The translations under genes and the position numbers were made by a program. Below the pieces are notes generated by a model that was not told the DNA's origin, searched no databases, and was given only the letters and a program-made list of their open reading frames with translations. Source: Trema orientale (Eukaryota; Streptophyta; Magnoliopsida; Rosales; Cannabaceae). From it: DNA of 64,000 bases. Below, piece by piece: positions 1 to 11,634 of this stretch; position 1 is the stretch's first letter, and every line of letters begins with the position of its first letter. The DNA lies in contig JXTC01000001.1 of NCBI GenBank assembly GCA_002914845.1, forward strand, positions 3,621,355-3,685,354. Reading direction: 5' to 3'.

Positions 1-1024
1 GAGTAAATAAGAAATTAGCACGTCACACAACCAATCAGAAAGGAGTATTGGAATCCGTGTATAACACAAACACGCTCTCTTTTTAGCTATAAAAGGACTA
101 CAGGACAGAGGGAAAAAACACATCATTCTAGAGAGAGAAACACGGTAGTCCAAAGAGAGAAAATCATTGGGAGACAGAGTAGTGGAGTGAAGCCTCTTTA
201 ACCACGATTTTTCTAGTTTTATTTTATTTTTAGTTTTAAATTTTTATTTTCTTTAGGATGTTTACATTTAATATTTTTGTTTTTCTTAGTTTAATCATGC
301 TCTAGATTTCTTTTCTAGGGCTATGATGTAGCCTAATTATGATGCTTTAATATTTTCTTTTAATTTAGTCTATGAATTATTTTTCTTAGTTAAGTTTTCA
401 ATTCTATTCTTAATACTTCTATTTAATTGGCCACTAAATAGATGATTTGTTAATCATAATGAAACTGGAAGGAGATTTATGTATCTAGTTCGTTGGATTA
501 AAATTCATAAATTGCATGTAAAATAGGAATATATTTACATGGTTTGTGTAGTCGTTATATGAGTTTCCACAAATCTTACCGAATTCTTAATTAGTTTAAT
601 TCACATAGGAAAATAATGAATTGGTGATTAAGGATATTTTTGCTTGAATTCGGGAGAGGATAGTGAATAAATTAGGGAATCTCGACTATCAACTAGGGGA
701 ATAATTTAGGGCTAATGAGATAGAAAATTTAGAGTGAACTAGTTATGGTGAAATCAGACACCCTAGATTTCTTTTCATTGATTTAAACCTCATTTATTTT
801 CGTTCTACATTCTCTTTATTTTAGATTTTATTTTCATTATTTTGATTGTTTATTTTTACTTTTAATTTAATTTAATTTTTTTTAGTTAATTTATTCAAAT
901 AAAATTAGAGTTGGCTAAATTTCGGTACTTAGTAGATCCACAGTCTTCGTGGGACGATACTCATACTTACTATTTTATTACTTGTTTGCGATACATACAC
1001 TTGCGTTTATTATTTTCATACCAA
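1..1024 (+). mobile_element. Ty3/gypsy-type LTR, partial at window edge
   Basis: Most of this stretch is the same sequence, on the opposite strand, as the solo LTR at 7273-8917. Shared blocks include a TATA-box region (TATAAAAGGACTAC near 88-101), the CT/AG-rich leader after it and the conserved end near 940-990 (CTTCGTGGGACGATACTC). The start lies outside the window. The homology ends near 990; the next bases (TGCGATACATACACTTGCG) may be internal element sequence or flank. It is an old fossil LTR. The LINE that follows cuts off whatever lay downstream. Confidence 0.7.
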
Positions 1025-3447
1025 TGGATTAATGAATCCTCTATTATAGCTCAAGAGATTTTACATACTATGTGAAAGAAACAAGGCAAAGGTAGTCTTT
1101 TGGGGATAAAAATCTCGATATGCATAAGGCATAAGGCATATGACCGTATTAAATAGGGCTTTCTAATGAGAGTCCTCCAGGAAAATGGTTTCTCAGTAAA
1201 ATTCTGTGATTTAATATTCCATTACGAGGATTAAGACAACATAACCCCCTTATCACCTTATCTTTTCATTTTATGCAGTGAGGTGTTATCGAGAATGATA
1301 TTACAAAAAGAAAAGTTGGGTCTTATCCATGGTGTGAGGATAGCTAAGAATGCCCCACCAATTTCCCACATTATGTACGTCGACGACACAATGCTTTTTA
1401 GTCGTGCCAACCTACATAATGTAAAAGCTATGATGGAATATGTGAGACTTTATGAAGCTTGGTCAGAACAGCTGGTTAGCAAAGGAAAGTCGGAAGTAGT
1501 ATTTTCTCCAAATACTCTTGATTGAGTCCGGGACATTATTATTATTGAACTATCTATGAAAATTCTGAGTAAATAGGAGAAATAAGGAAATCCACTTTTC
1601 TTCTCCACATAGAAGAGGAGGGATTTTGATTTCCTAAAGACTAAAGTTCTTGGGAGACTAGAAAGGTAGAAATCAAAGTTGTATTCGAGAGCAGGTAGGA
1701 TAACATTTATTAGATCCATTTTGTAAAGTATCCCAACATGAACTATGTCAACCTATAAGATTCCTAAATGCGTTTGCTTAGATATGGATGTGGCAACAAG
1801 ACATTTTTGGTAGAATGGAAATAGGACAAGGCTAAATTTAAGACTTGGATGAGTTGGGATGTAATATGTCAACCAAAGAAGTGTGAGGGCTTGAGGTTAA
1901 GAAGATCAGTGACTTTAACACAGCTATGTTAGCTAAATTAGCTTGGAAGTCATTGTCCAATAACAACCGACCATGGGTGCAGATGCTATATTCAAAATAT
2001 CTATCAAGGACAAACTTTTGGAATGTTAGTCTGAGAAATGAAGACTCCTTCGATTGGAAGAGTATCTTGTCAATGAGAAACCTAGTGGTGAGGTGAGCTG
2101 ATTTTGTGGTGGATGATGGAAGAAGCATAGACATTTGGGAATATCCCTGGGTGCCTAATCGAGATAAAAAACAGTTGAAAGCTACCTTCAATCCTTCTCA
2201 TGCGCTTCCGAGAGTAATACAATTAGTGAATGATTTCTTCCATCCAGATACTAGAAGCTAGGACAAGCCTCTTCTAATTAATACTATATTTGATAGAGCT
2301 ATTGTGTTAGACATTTATAAAATCAAAACCTTACCTGCTCTAAAGACAGATGTATTAATTTGGAAACCTTCTCAAACCGGGATTTTTATTGTAAATAGTG
2401 GTTATTGGTTTGATCAGATGAGCCTCTTTAAGGGACCTGATAGACTTTGGGGGAATATATGGAAACTGATATTTACGAAACACTTGAACTATTTCTGTGG
2501 AGAATGGCAACTGAGTATCTCTCAACAAAGGATAAAATGTTAAGAAATATCGATGAGCAAGCTACATGTGCTCTTTGCCTAACAGAACCAGAAACCCGAA
2601 TCCATTTGTTGTAAGACTGTGTTATTGCACGAATTCTCTAGTTTGGTTCTAAGTGGACGATATGGAGTAAAGTAATAACCTACAGAAGCATAAAGCAATG
2701 GATAAGTTAGTTGTTCAATACCCAAAGGAAGATAAGGATTATTTCCTCATTTTCACTAGCATTATTTTTTTTACCAGATATAGCGCACTAGGAATGACGC
2801 ATTTTCAACAATGGAGTAGTTAATCTAGAGATACTGTGTTCAAAGATTTCTAGAAGAACTGTCAAGATGTCAAAGGTGAAATTTAGTGCTAGACTAAATT
2901 TCCCTCCCAAATTATGGAGGGAGAAGGATAGTAAGTAAAGGATGAAAAGAAAAAGGTACAATAAGGGTAAAAACTATTACCTCTTTCCTTAATGAAAAAG
3001 CAGGATAGGCTGCCATTTTCTATTTGAACATAATCGAGTGGCAAGGAATGTGTTTCAGAAAGCCGATCCAATAGCGGTGCTTGGTGCAGAATTCAAAGCT
3101 ATCAGTCTGGCTTTGTAGACGGCGATATGAATTGGAATAAGCTGCTTTTGAACTCGGATGCTGAAATTGTAATGAAAGCTCTTTGAAACGGAAAAGGACC
3201 ACCAGACTAGAAAGCTCTTTCTTCTTTCTATGATGTTCAACAACTTTCTATTGCTTTTAGGAAGATCAGTTTCTGTTACGTTTCTAGGATGGACAATGTT
3301 GCAGCGAACTGTATAGCTAAATAGATGTGTGTGTTCTCGTGCTCTGGCTAGTATTCTTTAGGGGAGGCACCCGTCATTGTGGTTTCTATATTTGCTCAAG
3401 TTTAAATAAAAGGTTTTGAGTTTCTAAAAAAAAAAAAAGAAAAAAAG
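1025..3447 (+). mobile_element. 5'-truncated L1-type LINE with reverse transcriptase and RNase H remnants
   Basis: Non-LTR retrotransposon fragment. The left part reads as the reverse-transcriptase palm of plant L1 elements, including a YVDD active-site box at 1376-1387 inside an 80-residue open stretch (1283-1525). Around 2304-2543 the translation resembles the zinc-binding RT-associated region of plant LINEs, and 3020-3330 resembles the C-terminal RNase H-like domain. It ends in an A-rich tail at 3426-3447. Endonuclease and ORF1 parts are absent, as expected for 5' truncation. Many stops and frame changes break it, so it is a dead copy. No convincing target duplication was found. Confidence 0.85.
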
Positions 3448-3975
3448 ATTGCCAATACCTAAATGTACGGCCGAACCCCATGTCAACTCATGTTGGGCGT
3501 AATGTAATACTTGTAGGGAAATAGACCTGAGAGTAATGTGGGTACGCTACAGCTTTTGGTAATCCTAAAAGCTCCTCATGCTGATACCTAAGGGCTCCCC
3601 CTTTCCCCTTCTTTTTTTAGGTTACGCTTCAGCTTTGATTGAAATATTTGTTTGGCGGCTGCACAGAAAACTGAGAGAAATTCTTGGAGCCACCACTAGA
3701 GGCCATTAGAGTTCTTGGATTCTCACTTAGAGGTTGATTAGGATCGAGGTGCTCATACACCTCTGCAGTTACAAGCTTGGTGCATAGGAAGGAAAACTCA
3801 TTTGTTGAGGTACAATCCTATTATATGTATTTAGACCATAACAAAAATCCTAGAAGGTTTTTAAGAAAAACTATAATCTGCAAAAAAAATTAGTATTCCA
3901 TACTTCTGCTCATCTTTGATTTTGTTAGATTTTTTTTGTAAATTATAACTAAATAATTAGTATCAGAGCCATGGT
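3448..3975 (+). mobile_element. Possible copia-type LTR end with tRNA-Met primer-binding site
   Basis: At about 3959-3972 the sequence reads TAGTATCAGAGCCATGG, close to the TGGTATCAGAGC primer-binding site of plant copia elements that prime from initiator tRNA-Met. The preceding 450 bases have no ORF and could be the LTR. If so, this may be the left end of the copia remnant recognised at 9490-10890, split by later insertions. That link is inference. Confidence 0.4.
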
Positions 3976-4035
3976 TTCCATTATGACCTATTTACTGCAA
4001 ATTATTCTCTTCAGCTTGTTCTTAATCGTTCAGTT

Positions 4036-4077
<42 letters not shown>

Positions 4078-5689
4078 TGCATATTTGTGATTTTAAGATG
4101 GGGTTAAACACTCTAGATTTCTATGAACGGTTAATTGATTTTTATCTTACGATGATAAATAGATATCAATTTTTATCTTATAGATAGTTTATAGATTTGT
4201 TAGTTTTATGAATCTTGGCCATGGTTATAGATTTTTATAGTGTAATCTTTTTGTTGGGAATGTAGCATGGAGAGTGGTCTATCATCACCATGCTTTCCTC
4301 CTTGATAGTTTTTCTAGGATTTATGTTTTTCCAATCGTAGAAAGTTGTAAATCTAAATTTATATAATTTTTTTGGAAGAACAACAACGGTGGAAAAACTA
4401 AGAATGCTAAGAATAGAGGAAGAAGAGATGGAGAATAATTTTTTATTTTTCTTTTTCTATTTTATTTTTAAAAAATTTGAGTTTAGAAGGAAGGGGCGCA
4501 GCCTAGCCATACATTAGGTGGAGCAACGTTGGACCGTGCGAGCGCCACCCATGAGGGCGGCACTGGCTACTGCCAGTTATAGCCTAGGGCGCCACCAGCG
4601 GCACCTCTTCCCCCTGTCATTTCTTCACATATAAAAAAAGTATTTTTATTTATTTTGATAAATTTTCATATATATATATTTGAAATATGTTTTGGATAGT
4701 TAGTATTTTCATAATTATTTGTTTCCTTTTTATAAATTGTCTAATAGTTTTTTAAATTTGAAAAGGAAATTGGCTTTTCAGAATTTTTGGGTAATTGTAT
4801 ATTTTCTTATAATTATCTTAGAGATAATTAGGAGATTTTGCTAAATATCGTTTATTTATGGTATATATTTTAAAATTTAAATTGATATCTAGATTATTTA
4901 TTTGAATTGATATCTTTTTTAAAAAGATTCTGATTTGAAATTTACAATCAATCTAAATTTTGAATTTCAAATAAGGAAATATTTTTAAACTGAAAAAATA
5001 ATTTTTTTCAAAATTTATATTTATCAATAACAGATTTTTGCAGGAAAAATATTGAAGAATACTGAGATTACTAAATTAGAAGATTTGAAGATCAAGATCA
5101 TCAATTTATTTCCAATTTTTGTAATTTAAATTCTATGGCAACCATGGCTATAGAATATTTCATTTAATACTTTATTTATTTATTACAATTAATTTGTGAT
5201 TATCCTTGTAGATCCATTTACGAAAACATACTATATAGAATATGGAGTGCTACTCAAATATTATTATAATGTTATGTATATTAATTATGATTTAAAATAT
5301 CTAATTAGTTTTAGACAACTTGGTAAATCATAATAAATCCCATAATTAATTAAATAAATTGAAAGAGAAAAGGCTTACTAGATTAAGACCTACAATTTCT
5401 ATTGTAAATATATTAGTTAGGTTTTTATATATGATCACACTTAAGAGACTGTATAGAAATTTCTAAATTAGATTTGTTCGGATAAAACTCTAGAAGCTTA
5501 TCATTTATGATTACCCTTAGATAACATTAAATTGAAAATATTTACTAGAGTTTAAACAATGGTCATACACTCAAGTTAGACATATTAATATTCATCCTTA
5601 GAGTTTTTATTAATAGGTTTTCATGACTACATAAAACGGTAGTTATTAATAATTAAATATGAGATATTTTGATAATTATTAATAATTGA
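3976..5689. other. Non-coding AT-rich stretch within the transposon nest
   Basis: No gene is visible. It contains an (AT)n microsatellite at about 4040-4071 and a short GC-richer block at 4490-4615. It probably represents decayed internal sequence of the surrounding retroelements, but I recognise no domain with confidence. Confidence 0.5.
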
Positions 5690-6640
5690 GAGGGTGATAC
5701 GAACCTCGTCAACCTGTGACGAAACCCGAAACAAGAATGATGCCTAGGACCGTTTTACAATCAGATTCGGATGGGACACTTTGATCCAATACCTAGAAAG
5801 AGATGTGAACCTTGGTATAAGGGAAGACGTCACAATCAAGGATGGAAAACTCGATTGATAAGTCAAGGAATGAACGCCATAGAGAATTCTGATAAGTTCG
5901 AATAAGTTCTCAACGAACTAAAGAGAAATTGCTCTCAATTTTTTATGAATTATAATCTAATCTTGTTGAATGAAAAAGTGTACAATTTATAGGCCTTAAG
6001 CAACTAAAATTCAGTCCTAAAAAGACCCTAAAACGCCTAAGGCAACTTACCCAAACTAGAAAAGAAAAGTTGGAAAATTACCACCTAATAACTATCCTAA
6101 ATTCGGCCTCAATTAAAAAAGAATCAATCTGATTTTAATCCTCTAATTTTCAGCCTATTACACGCCAATAAAGGAAAGGAAACAAGCAAATAAATCGTTT
6201 TGGGAAACTTGTAACGAAAATAAGAAAGTAAGCTAAGACTTGGCATGCAAGCTTTCACAAATCTGATTTCCCTTCCCTATGCGCCTATGGGCTTTCTTGC
6301 ACTTGAATTAAGCTTGTTATGGGCGTGAAAACTCGTTCATCTCCATCAATGGGCCTCCACGTATATGTCTGAGCCCAAATCCCTTGAATCAGCCCATTTA
6401 ATGCATTTTGGAATTTCTTTGCACATGCCCTTGTAACTGGACCAATGGGAACTTGAATAGGATCTGCATTCCACGCTCTCATGCTTGCCATGTTCTCATT
6501 AGAGGGTCCTAGTTTAACTAGAATTAGATAGGTCTTTCCTTTAGGAAGCTTATCTAAATTTGGGGTTAGAATACTGTTAAATAAAATATAATTTTTATGG
6601 GTAACCATATCTACATTTATATTCATTTATCATGTAGGAT
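5690..6640 (-). mobile_element. Ty3/gypsy fragment: pol C-terminal tail plus LTR-like sequence
   Basis: On the minus strand, 6285-6626 encodes a segment with GPVTRACAKKFQNALNGLIQ, resembling the 'GPxTRxxAKK' tail found after integrase in plant gypsy polyproteins. Below it (6240 down to 5690, same strand) is non-coding sequence with a TATAAATTGTACAC promoter-like box near 5976-5990, as expected for a 3' LTR. It is an old, broken fossil; boundaries are approximate. Confidence 0.5.
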
Positions 6641-6689
6641 TTTAGTCAAAAGTACGATGTGACATTCCTTTATACATGTTCTATTTTTC

Positions 6690-7272
6690 CATCACAATGT
6701 CTAAGGATCCATAATCAATGAAATCTATATTTAAAGATTGGAAAGGAATTGAACATAAGTGGTTCTTGAGTACTGAGCCTCCGCAACCTATCGTTGAAAA
6801 CTCAACAATTGATGAGAAGCTAGAATACTTCAAGCATTTTAATTCTAACGAAATTGTGAAATGCTATTGGTGGACTATATGATTGAACTCAATAGGAGAT
6901 ATATTCGTATGGTGGATTCCATAAGGGAAATTGTTAATGAGATATTTCCTGATATAAAATTACCAAATGAAGTAATGGATAGTACTATTGAAATGTCTAA
7001 TCAATACAATCTTGATCTAGGAATCAAAGCTGGTAAAACACTCGGGGACATAGAAACATTCTGGATTTATTAAGAAAGAATGTCAAGATCAAAATCTCAG
7101 AATACTTGGGATCAGTTTTGCAAGGAAAAACCTGAGTATAAAAAAAACCTGTTTAATTACATAATAGATGTGATTAGAAAAATGATAGATCTTAAAGATA
7201 AAGATCTTGACATCAATATTTTGAAGAAGCTTGAATCAAATTATTGTGGAAATTTGCAAGCGCACAAAATCA
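6690..7272 (+). pseudogene. Unrecognised decayed coding-like segment, left part
   Basis: Two neighbouring open stretches on the plus strand (6861-7073, 70 codons; 7080-7379, the last part of which runs into the inserted LTR) have protein-like composition: charged, with IREIVNEIFPDIKLPNEVMD and a lysine-rich downstream part. I do not recognise the family. It lies inside the transposon nest and is split by the solo LTR at 7273-8917, so it is most likely an internal part of a retroelement and is treated as a fossil. It continues at 8918. Confidence 0.35.
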
Positions 7273-8917
7273 TAACAAGTAATATAATAGGAAGTATCGA
7301 GTATCGTCCCACGAAGACTGTTGTTTTACTAATTACTGAAATTATGCTAACTCTAACTTTATTTGAATTAATCGACTAAAGAAAAATTAAATTAAATAAA
7401 AACTAAACAATAAACTAAAAGTAATTAAAATAACGAAAATAAAGAGAGCGTAGAACGAAAATTAAACAAGGTTTAAACCAATGAAAATAAACCTAAGGTG
7501 TCCGATTTCACCATAACTAATCCACTCTAAAAATTCTCTATCTCATTAGCCTAAAATATTCCCCTAGTTGATAGTCGAGTTTCCCTAATTTATTCACTAT
7601 CCTCTCCCGAGTTCAAGCGAAAATACCCTTAATTACTAATTCACTATATTCCTATGTGAATTAAACTAATTAAGAATTCATTAAGATTTATAGAAACTCA
7701 TATAGTGACTACACAAATCACGTAAATTTATTCCTATTTTACATGCAATTTATGGCGTTCAATCCAACGAACTAGATACATGAATCTCCTTCTGGTTTCA
7801 TTATGATTAACAAATCATCTATTTAGTAGCCAATTAAATGGAAGCATTAAGAATAGAATTTGAAAACTCAACTAGGAAAAATAATTTATGGACTAAATTG
7901 AAAGAAAAATATTAAAGCATCATAGTTAGGCTACATCGTAGCCCTAGAAAAGAAATCTAGAACATAATTAAACTAAGAAAAATAAAAATATTAAATATAA
8001 ACATCCTAAAGAAAAGAAAATTCTAAAACTGAAAATAAAATCAAACTAGAAAAATCGCGGTTGAAGAAGCTCCACTCCACTGCTCTGTCGCCCACAGACT
8101 TTCTCTGTCTGGACTACTGTGTTTCTCTCTCTAGAATTGTGTATTTTTTTCCTCTATCCCGTAGTCCTTTTATAGTTGAAAAGAGAGTGTTTTTCAATTA
8201 TTTACGGATTCCAATGCTCAAATATGATTGGCTGTGTGATGTGTCACTTTCCCAATTTTTCCTCTTTCTTTCTCTCTATTACTCCTCACGTTTCTATTCA
8301 AAATCTGATACAAGAGCAAGTATCCAGTGCGGCACAAAACGGTAGACCCAGCACGTATCTCATATTTTATTGGCTGAAAGAAAGACTGACTTTAAATGGA
8401 TGACATGGCAATTTCTTGTTGGATATAAATCCGGTTGTACCAGACATGTGATGTACCGGATCCGACACTACAAAACACACATGCACCATCTTTTTCCGCA
8501 TGGGCCCCACATATCGGTGTGATGCCACCCCCACTCTCTCCGTCCGCGCGTGCGCTACACTCGCCAATCTGGGCCTTTCCTCTTCTTGATCCGATGGCTG
8601 AAATCATCCGGGATTTCTTCTTCTTTTCCGATTTTTTTTCTTTTTTCTTTTTTTTTTAAAACCTAAATCAAACAAAATTAAATAAAATCAAAAACCTAAA
8701 ACTAATAAACATCTATTGCAAATTAAATTAACTTAAACTAATTAAATTAAAACACCTAAACCTAATAAAATAACATAAAATTAAACAAAACCAAATCTAA
8801 AACAAAATAAAATAAAACAACTTAAATTACTTAAAATCTAAATTAAAATTACTCTAGGACATACATTTTTAATTAATAAAATAGCACAATTAACTCTATT
8901 TTTATATATTTATCACA
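7273..8917 (-). mobile_element. Solo LTR, Ty3/gypsy-like, with 5-bp target duplication
   Basis: On the minus strand it begins TGTGATAAATA (8917) and ends in TACTTGTTA (7273). Flanks carry the same short word, AATCA at 7268-7272 and 8918-8922, within a longer shared AAATCATAA. A TATA-like box lies at 8161-8174 (reverse complement of TATAAAAGGACTAC). About 1.65 kb long, with no internal domains, it fits a solo LTR. It is related to the LTR at 1-1024 in the opposite orientation. It is an old fossil. Confidence 0.75.
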
Positions 8918-9480
8918 AATCATAAGAGGAAAAGAGATGGAGTTGATATTTAAGAGGTCTCTTTGACTTTATATATTGGAAAGAGAATTATGAGAGGTAT
9001 TTATACTTATTACAAATATATTACTAATAGTTTCTTTATTGATACTTGCCCAATAATACTGTTTGTGACTCTCTGTAGGATATTGAAGTACCTAAGTAGA
9101 AAATAGCTTATATATGGAAGCAGAAAGAACTCTACGAGCCAAAGCAGTAGAAGGCATCTTTTATTTATGAAAGACAATTTTTAAGTTTTTAATGTCTTAT
9201 TAGGACTATAGTTCTTTTATTTTGAGCAAATTTATTTTTTTACAATCTTTTGTATATTTTTGAATATTTATATTTTTTTTCAAGTGTTTTCAATGAAATC
9301 TTTATATTTGCTTTAGACTATTAGATCTGCAAGTTATAAAATTTAAATTCATATCCACTTTTTACTTAATAATGACATTAATAATGATGAGATAGCAAGT
9401 TTGTCTTAATGGATAAACTTAGTTTGTTAACTATAATAGACACTTTCAATTTATTGAAGGTAGTTATCACTAAGATATAA
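8918..9480. other. Right flank of the solo LTR; decayed retroelement sequence
   Basis: This continues the coding-like relic interrupted by the LTR and then runs into AT-rich sequence without a recognisable domain before the copia integrase remnant begins. Confidence 0.4.
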
Positions 9481-9489
9481 ACAATGATT

Positions 9490-10890
9490 CCTCGTTAAAT
9501 GGCTCTCAATTCACAATGCTAATCATACCTCATTTGAATGGCGTTGTTGAAAGGAGATACAGAATCCTATTAGATATGGTTTGTTCTATAATAAGCGACT
9601 CATCATTACCATTCTCATTCTAGGGATATGCAATACAGACTGTAGTCTACATTCTGAATAATATTTCATCCAAGTCTGTTTCTAAGACAACACACGAGCT
9701 TTAGACTGGTCGCAAATCTAATCTATCTCATCTTCGTATATGGGGATGTCCTGCTCACGTGTTAAAGAAATAGGCAAGTAAGATGGAATCACGTTCAGAA
9801 GCTTGCGTCTTTTATAGTTCAACTGACAACAAGGTATTTGTTAGCAAAAATGCAACTTTCTTAAAAAAGAACTATATGAAGAATTACAAGCCCAAAAGAG
9901 AAGTAATTATTGAGGAAATCACCCGAGAGTCTTCAATCACAAATGTTCCAAATATTAAGATGCATGTGATTGATGAAATGATATCATATAGGAGAATCAC
10001 GAATTACTCCTACTCAAAGGATGGTTTTACAGCAACAAGCTGCAAATCCACTGGTTCCACAATAAGCACAACCTGTTGGTAACCCACTTCTTGCAGAACA
10101 AGATGTTCAGCCCATAGTGCAACAACAACCAGCCATTAAAATATCTTATAATCTTGTACAACCTCGTCGTAGTGAAAGGGTTGTTAGACAACTTGAAAGA
10201 TGGTAAGTGAATTCTTTCAAACTATCTATGAAAGGTTGGAAGTGAATCCCTCCACCTATAATGAAGCTATGAAGGATGTTGATGCCAACTCATGGTAAAA
10301 CACCAGATAAAGTCTATGTACTCTGATCATGTCTAGAAACTTATAGATCTACCCGAAGGAGTAAAACCCATAGGGTGCAAATGGGTCTATAAGAGAAAAA
10401 GAGGAATAAACGGGAAGATTGAGACTTTCAAAGCAAGACTTATAGTAAAGGGTTATACCCAAAAAGAAAGAATCGATTATGAGGAAATATTTTCTCCTGT
10501 TGCTATTATAAAGTCTATTCATTTTCTTTTATCCAAAGCCGTGACCTTTGATTATAAGATTTGGCAAATGGATGTCAAGACTGTATTTCTGAATGGAAAT
10601 ATTGATGAGAGTATCTATATGGTGCAATCAGACAATTTTGTGGCAAAAAGCTATAAGGAAAAGTCTGTCTCTTGCAAAGGTCCATTTATGGACTTAAGTA
10701 AGCATCAAGATCATAGAATATAATATTTAATATAAGATTTGATCAAGCTATTAAATCTTATGGATATGATCAAGTTGTATACGAGTCTTGTGTCTACAAA
10801 AAAAGATAGAAAATAACAAATCGGTATTTCTAGTACTTTATGTGGATGACATTTTACTCATTAGAAATGATAAAGGTGCAATGATAACTA
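9490..10890 (+). mobile_element. Ty1/copia remnant: integrase to reverse transcriptase
   Basis: Plus-strand translation shows typical copia landmarks in order: the integrase core end (HLNGVVERR-like, about 9523), the region after it with LSHLRIWGCPAHVLK (about 9727-9772), and reverse transcriptase with KARLIVKGYTQ near 10430-10460, WQMDVKTVFLNG near 10563-10600 and YVDDILL near 10840-10862. This order is diagnostic of copia pol. It is a broken fossil with many (more than ten) interruptions. A MITE-like inverted-repeat element follows directly. Confidence 0.85.
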
Positions 10891-11268
10891 AAAACAAATA
10901 CCCTAAAGCTAAGTATTCTGCAATTAAAACCTTGAAGTTTGAACTCTGCAAAATAATACTTTGAAATTAAGAATTTCAGGAAATCAATATCCAGAACTGA
11001 TTTTTTGACCAATTTTAGTAACGAAAAATAATAATATCCTCTATTAAAACTAGATTAGTCCTCATTATTCTCCTTAATTTTGATGATATTATTGTCTTTT
11101 ACCAGTTAAAGTTATTCAAAAAGTCAATTCAGTGCATTAGTTTTCAGAAATTCAATCTCAGGGTATTATTTTGCAGATTCAAAACTTTAGGATTTAATTG
11201 CAGAGTACTCAAACTCCAGAATATGCAAAAAGATTATACTTTAAGGTATTTTCTGCAATTATCCCTTA
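10880..11268. mobile_element. MITE-like element with about 100-bp inverted ends
   Basis: The left arm (AATACCCTAAAGC, then CTCTGCAAAATAATAC near 10945) recurs as reverse complement at the right end (GTATTATTTTGCAG near 11163-11178; TTTAAGGTATT near 11240-11251). There is no ORF. It sits directly after the copia reverse-transcriptase remnant and was probably inserted into it. No clean target duplication was found, so the ends are approximate. Confidence 0.65.
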
Positions 11269-11634
11269 CATACTAGCCAAATAACTTCTACTTAGAGAAA
11301 AATAATCATTAATTACTAAAATGGATGGAAAGTATGAAAACAATATTTTAGGAAAAAAAATCAATTTCAAAAAGAAATATTTAAGAAAAAACAAAAAACA
11401 AAACGTGTTGTTTTTTTTTTTGGGGGGTGGGGGGGGGGTAGGAGTTATGAGAACAATATTTAAGAAAAAAACCAAAAACAAAACAAAACGTGGTGGGTAG
11501 GGGGTTTATGAGAACAATAAGAAAAAAACCAAAAATAAACCAAAAATAAAACACAACGTGGTGTTGTGGGGGAAACAAAACTTGGTGGGCAATAATGAAT
11601 GATAGCATAAATATGCAAGTATGGAACTGTATGC

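Noticed and set aside
11404-11442. G-rich run GGGGGGTGGGGGGGGGG as a quadruplex or telomere-like tract
   Set aside because: It adjoins a T run, lacks regular spacing of four G tracts, and may reflect sequencing slippage; no telomere repeat is present.
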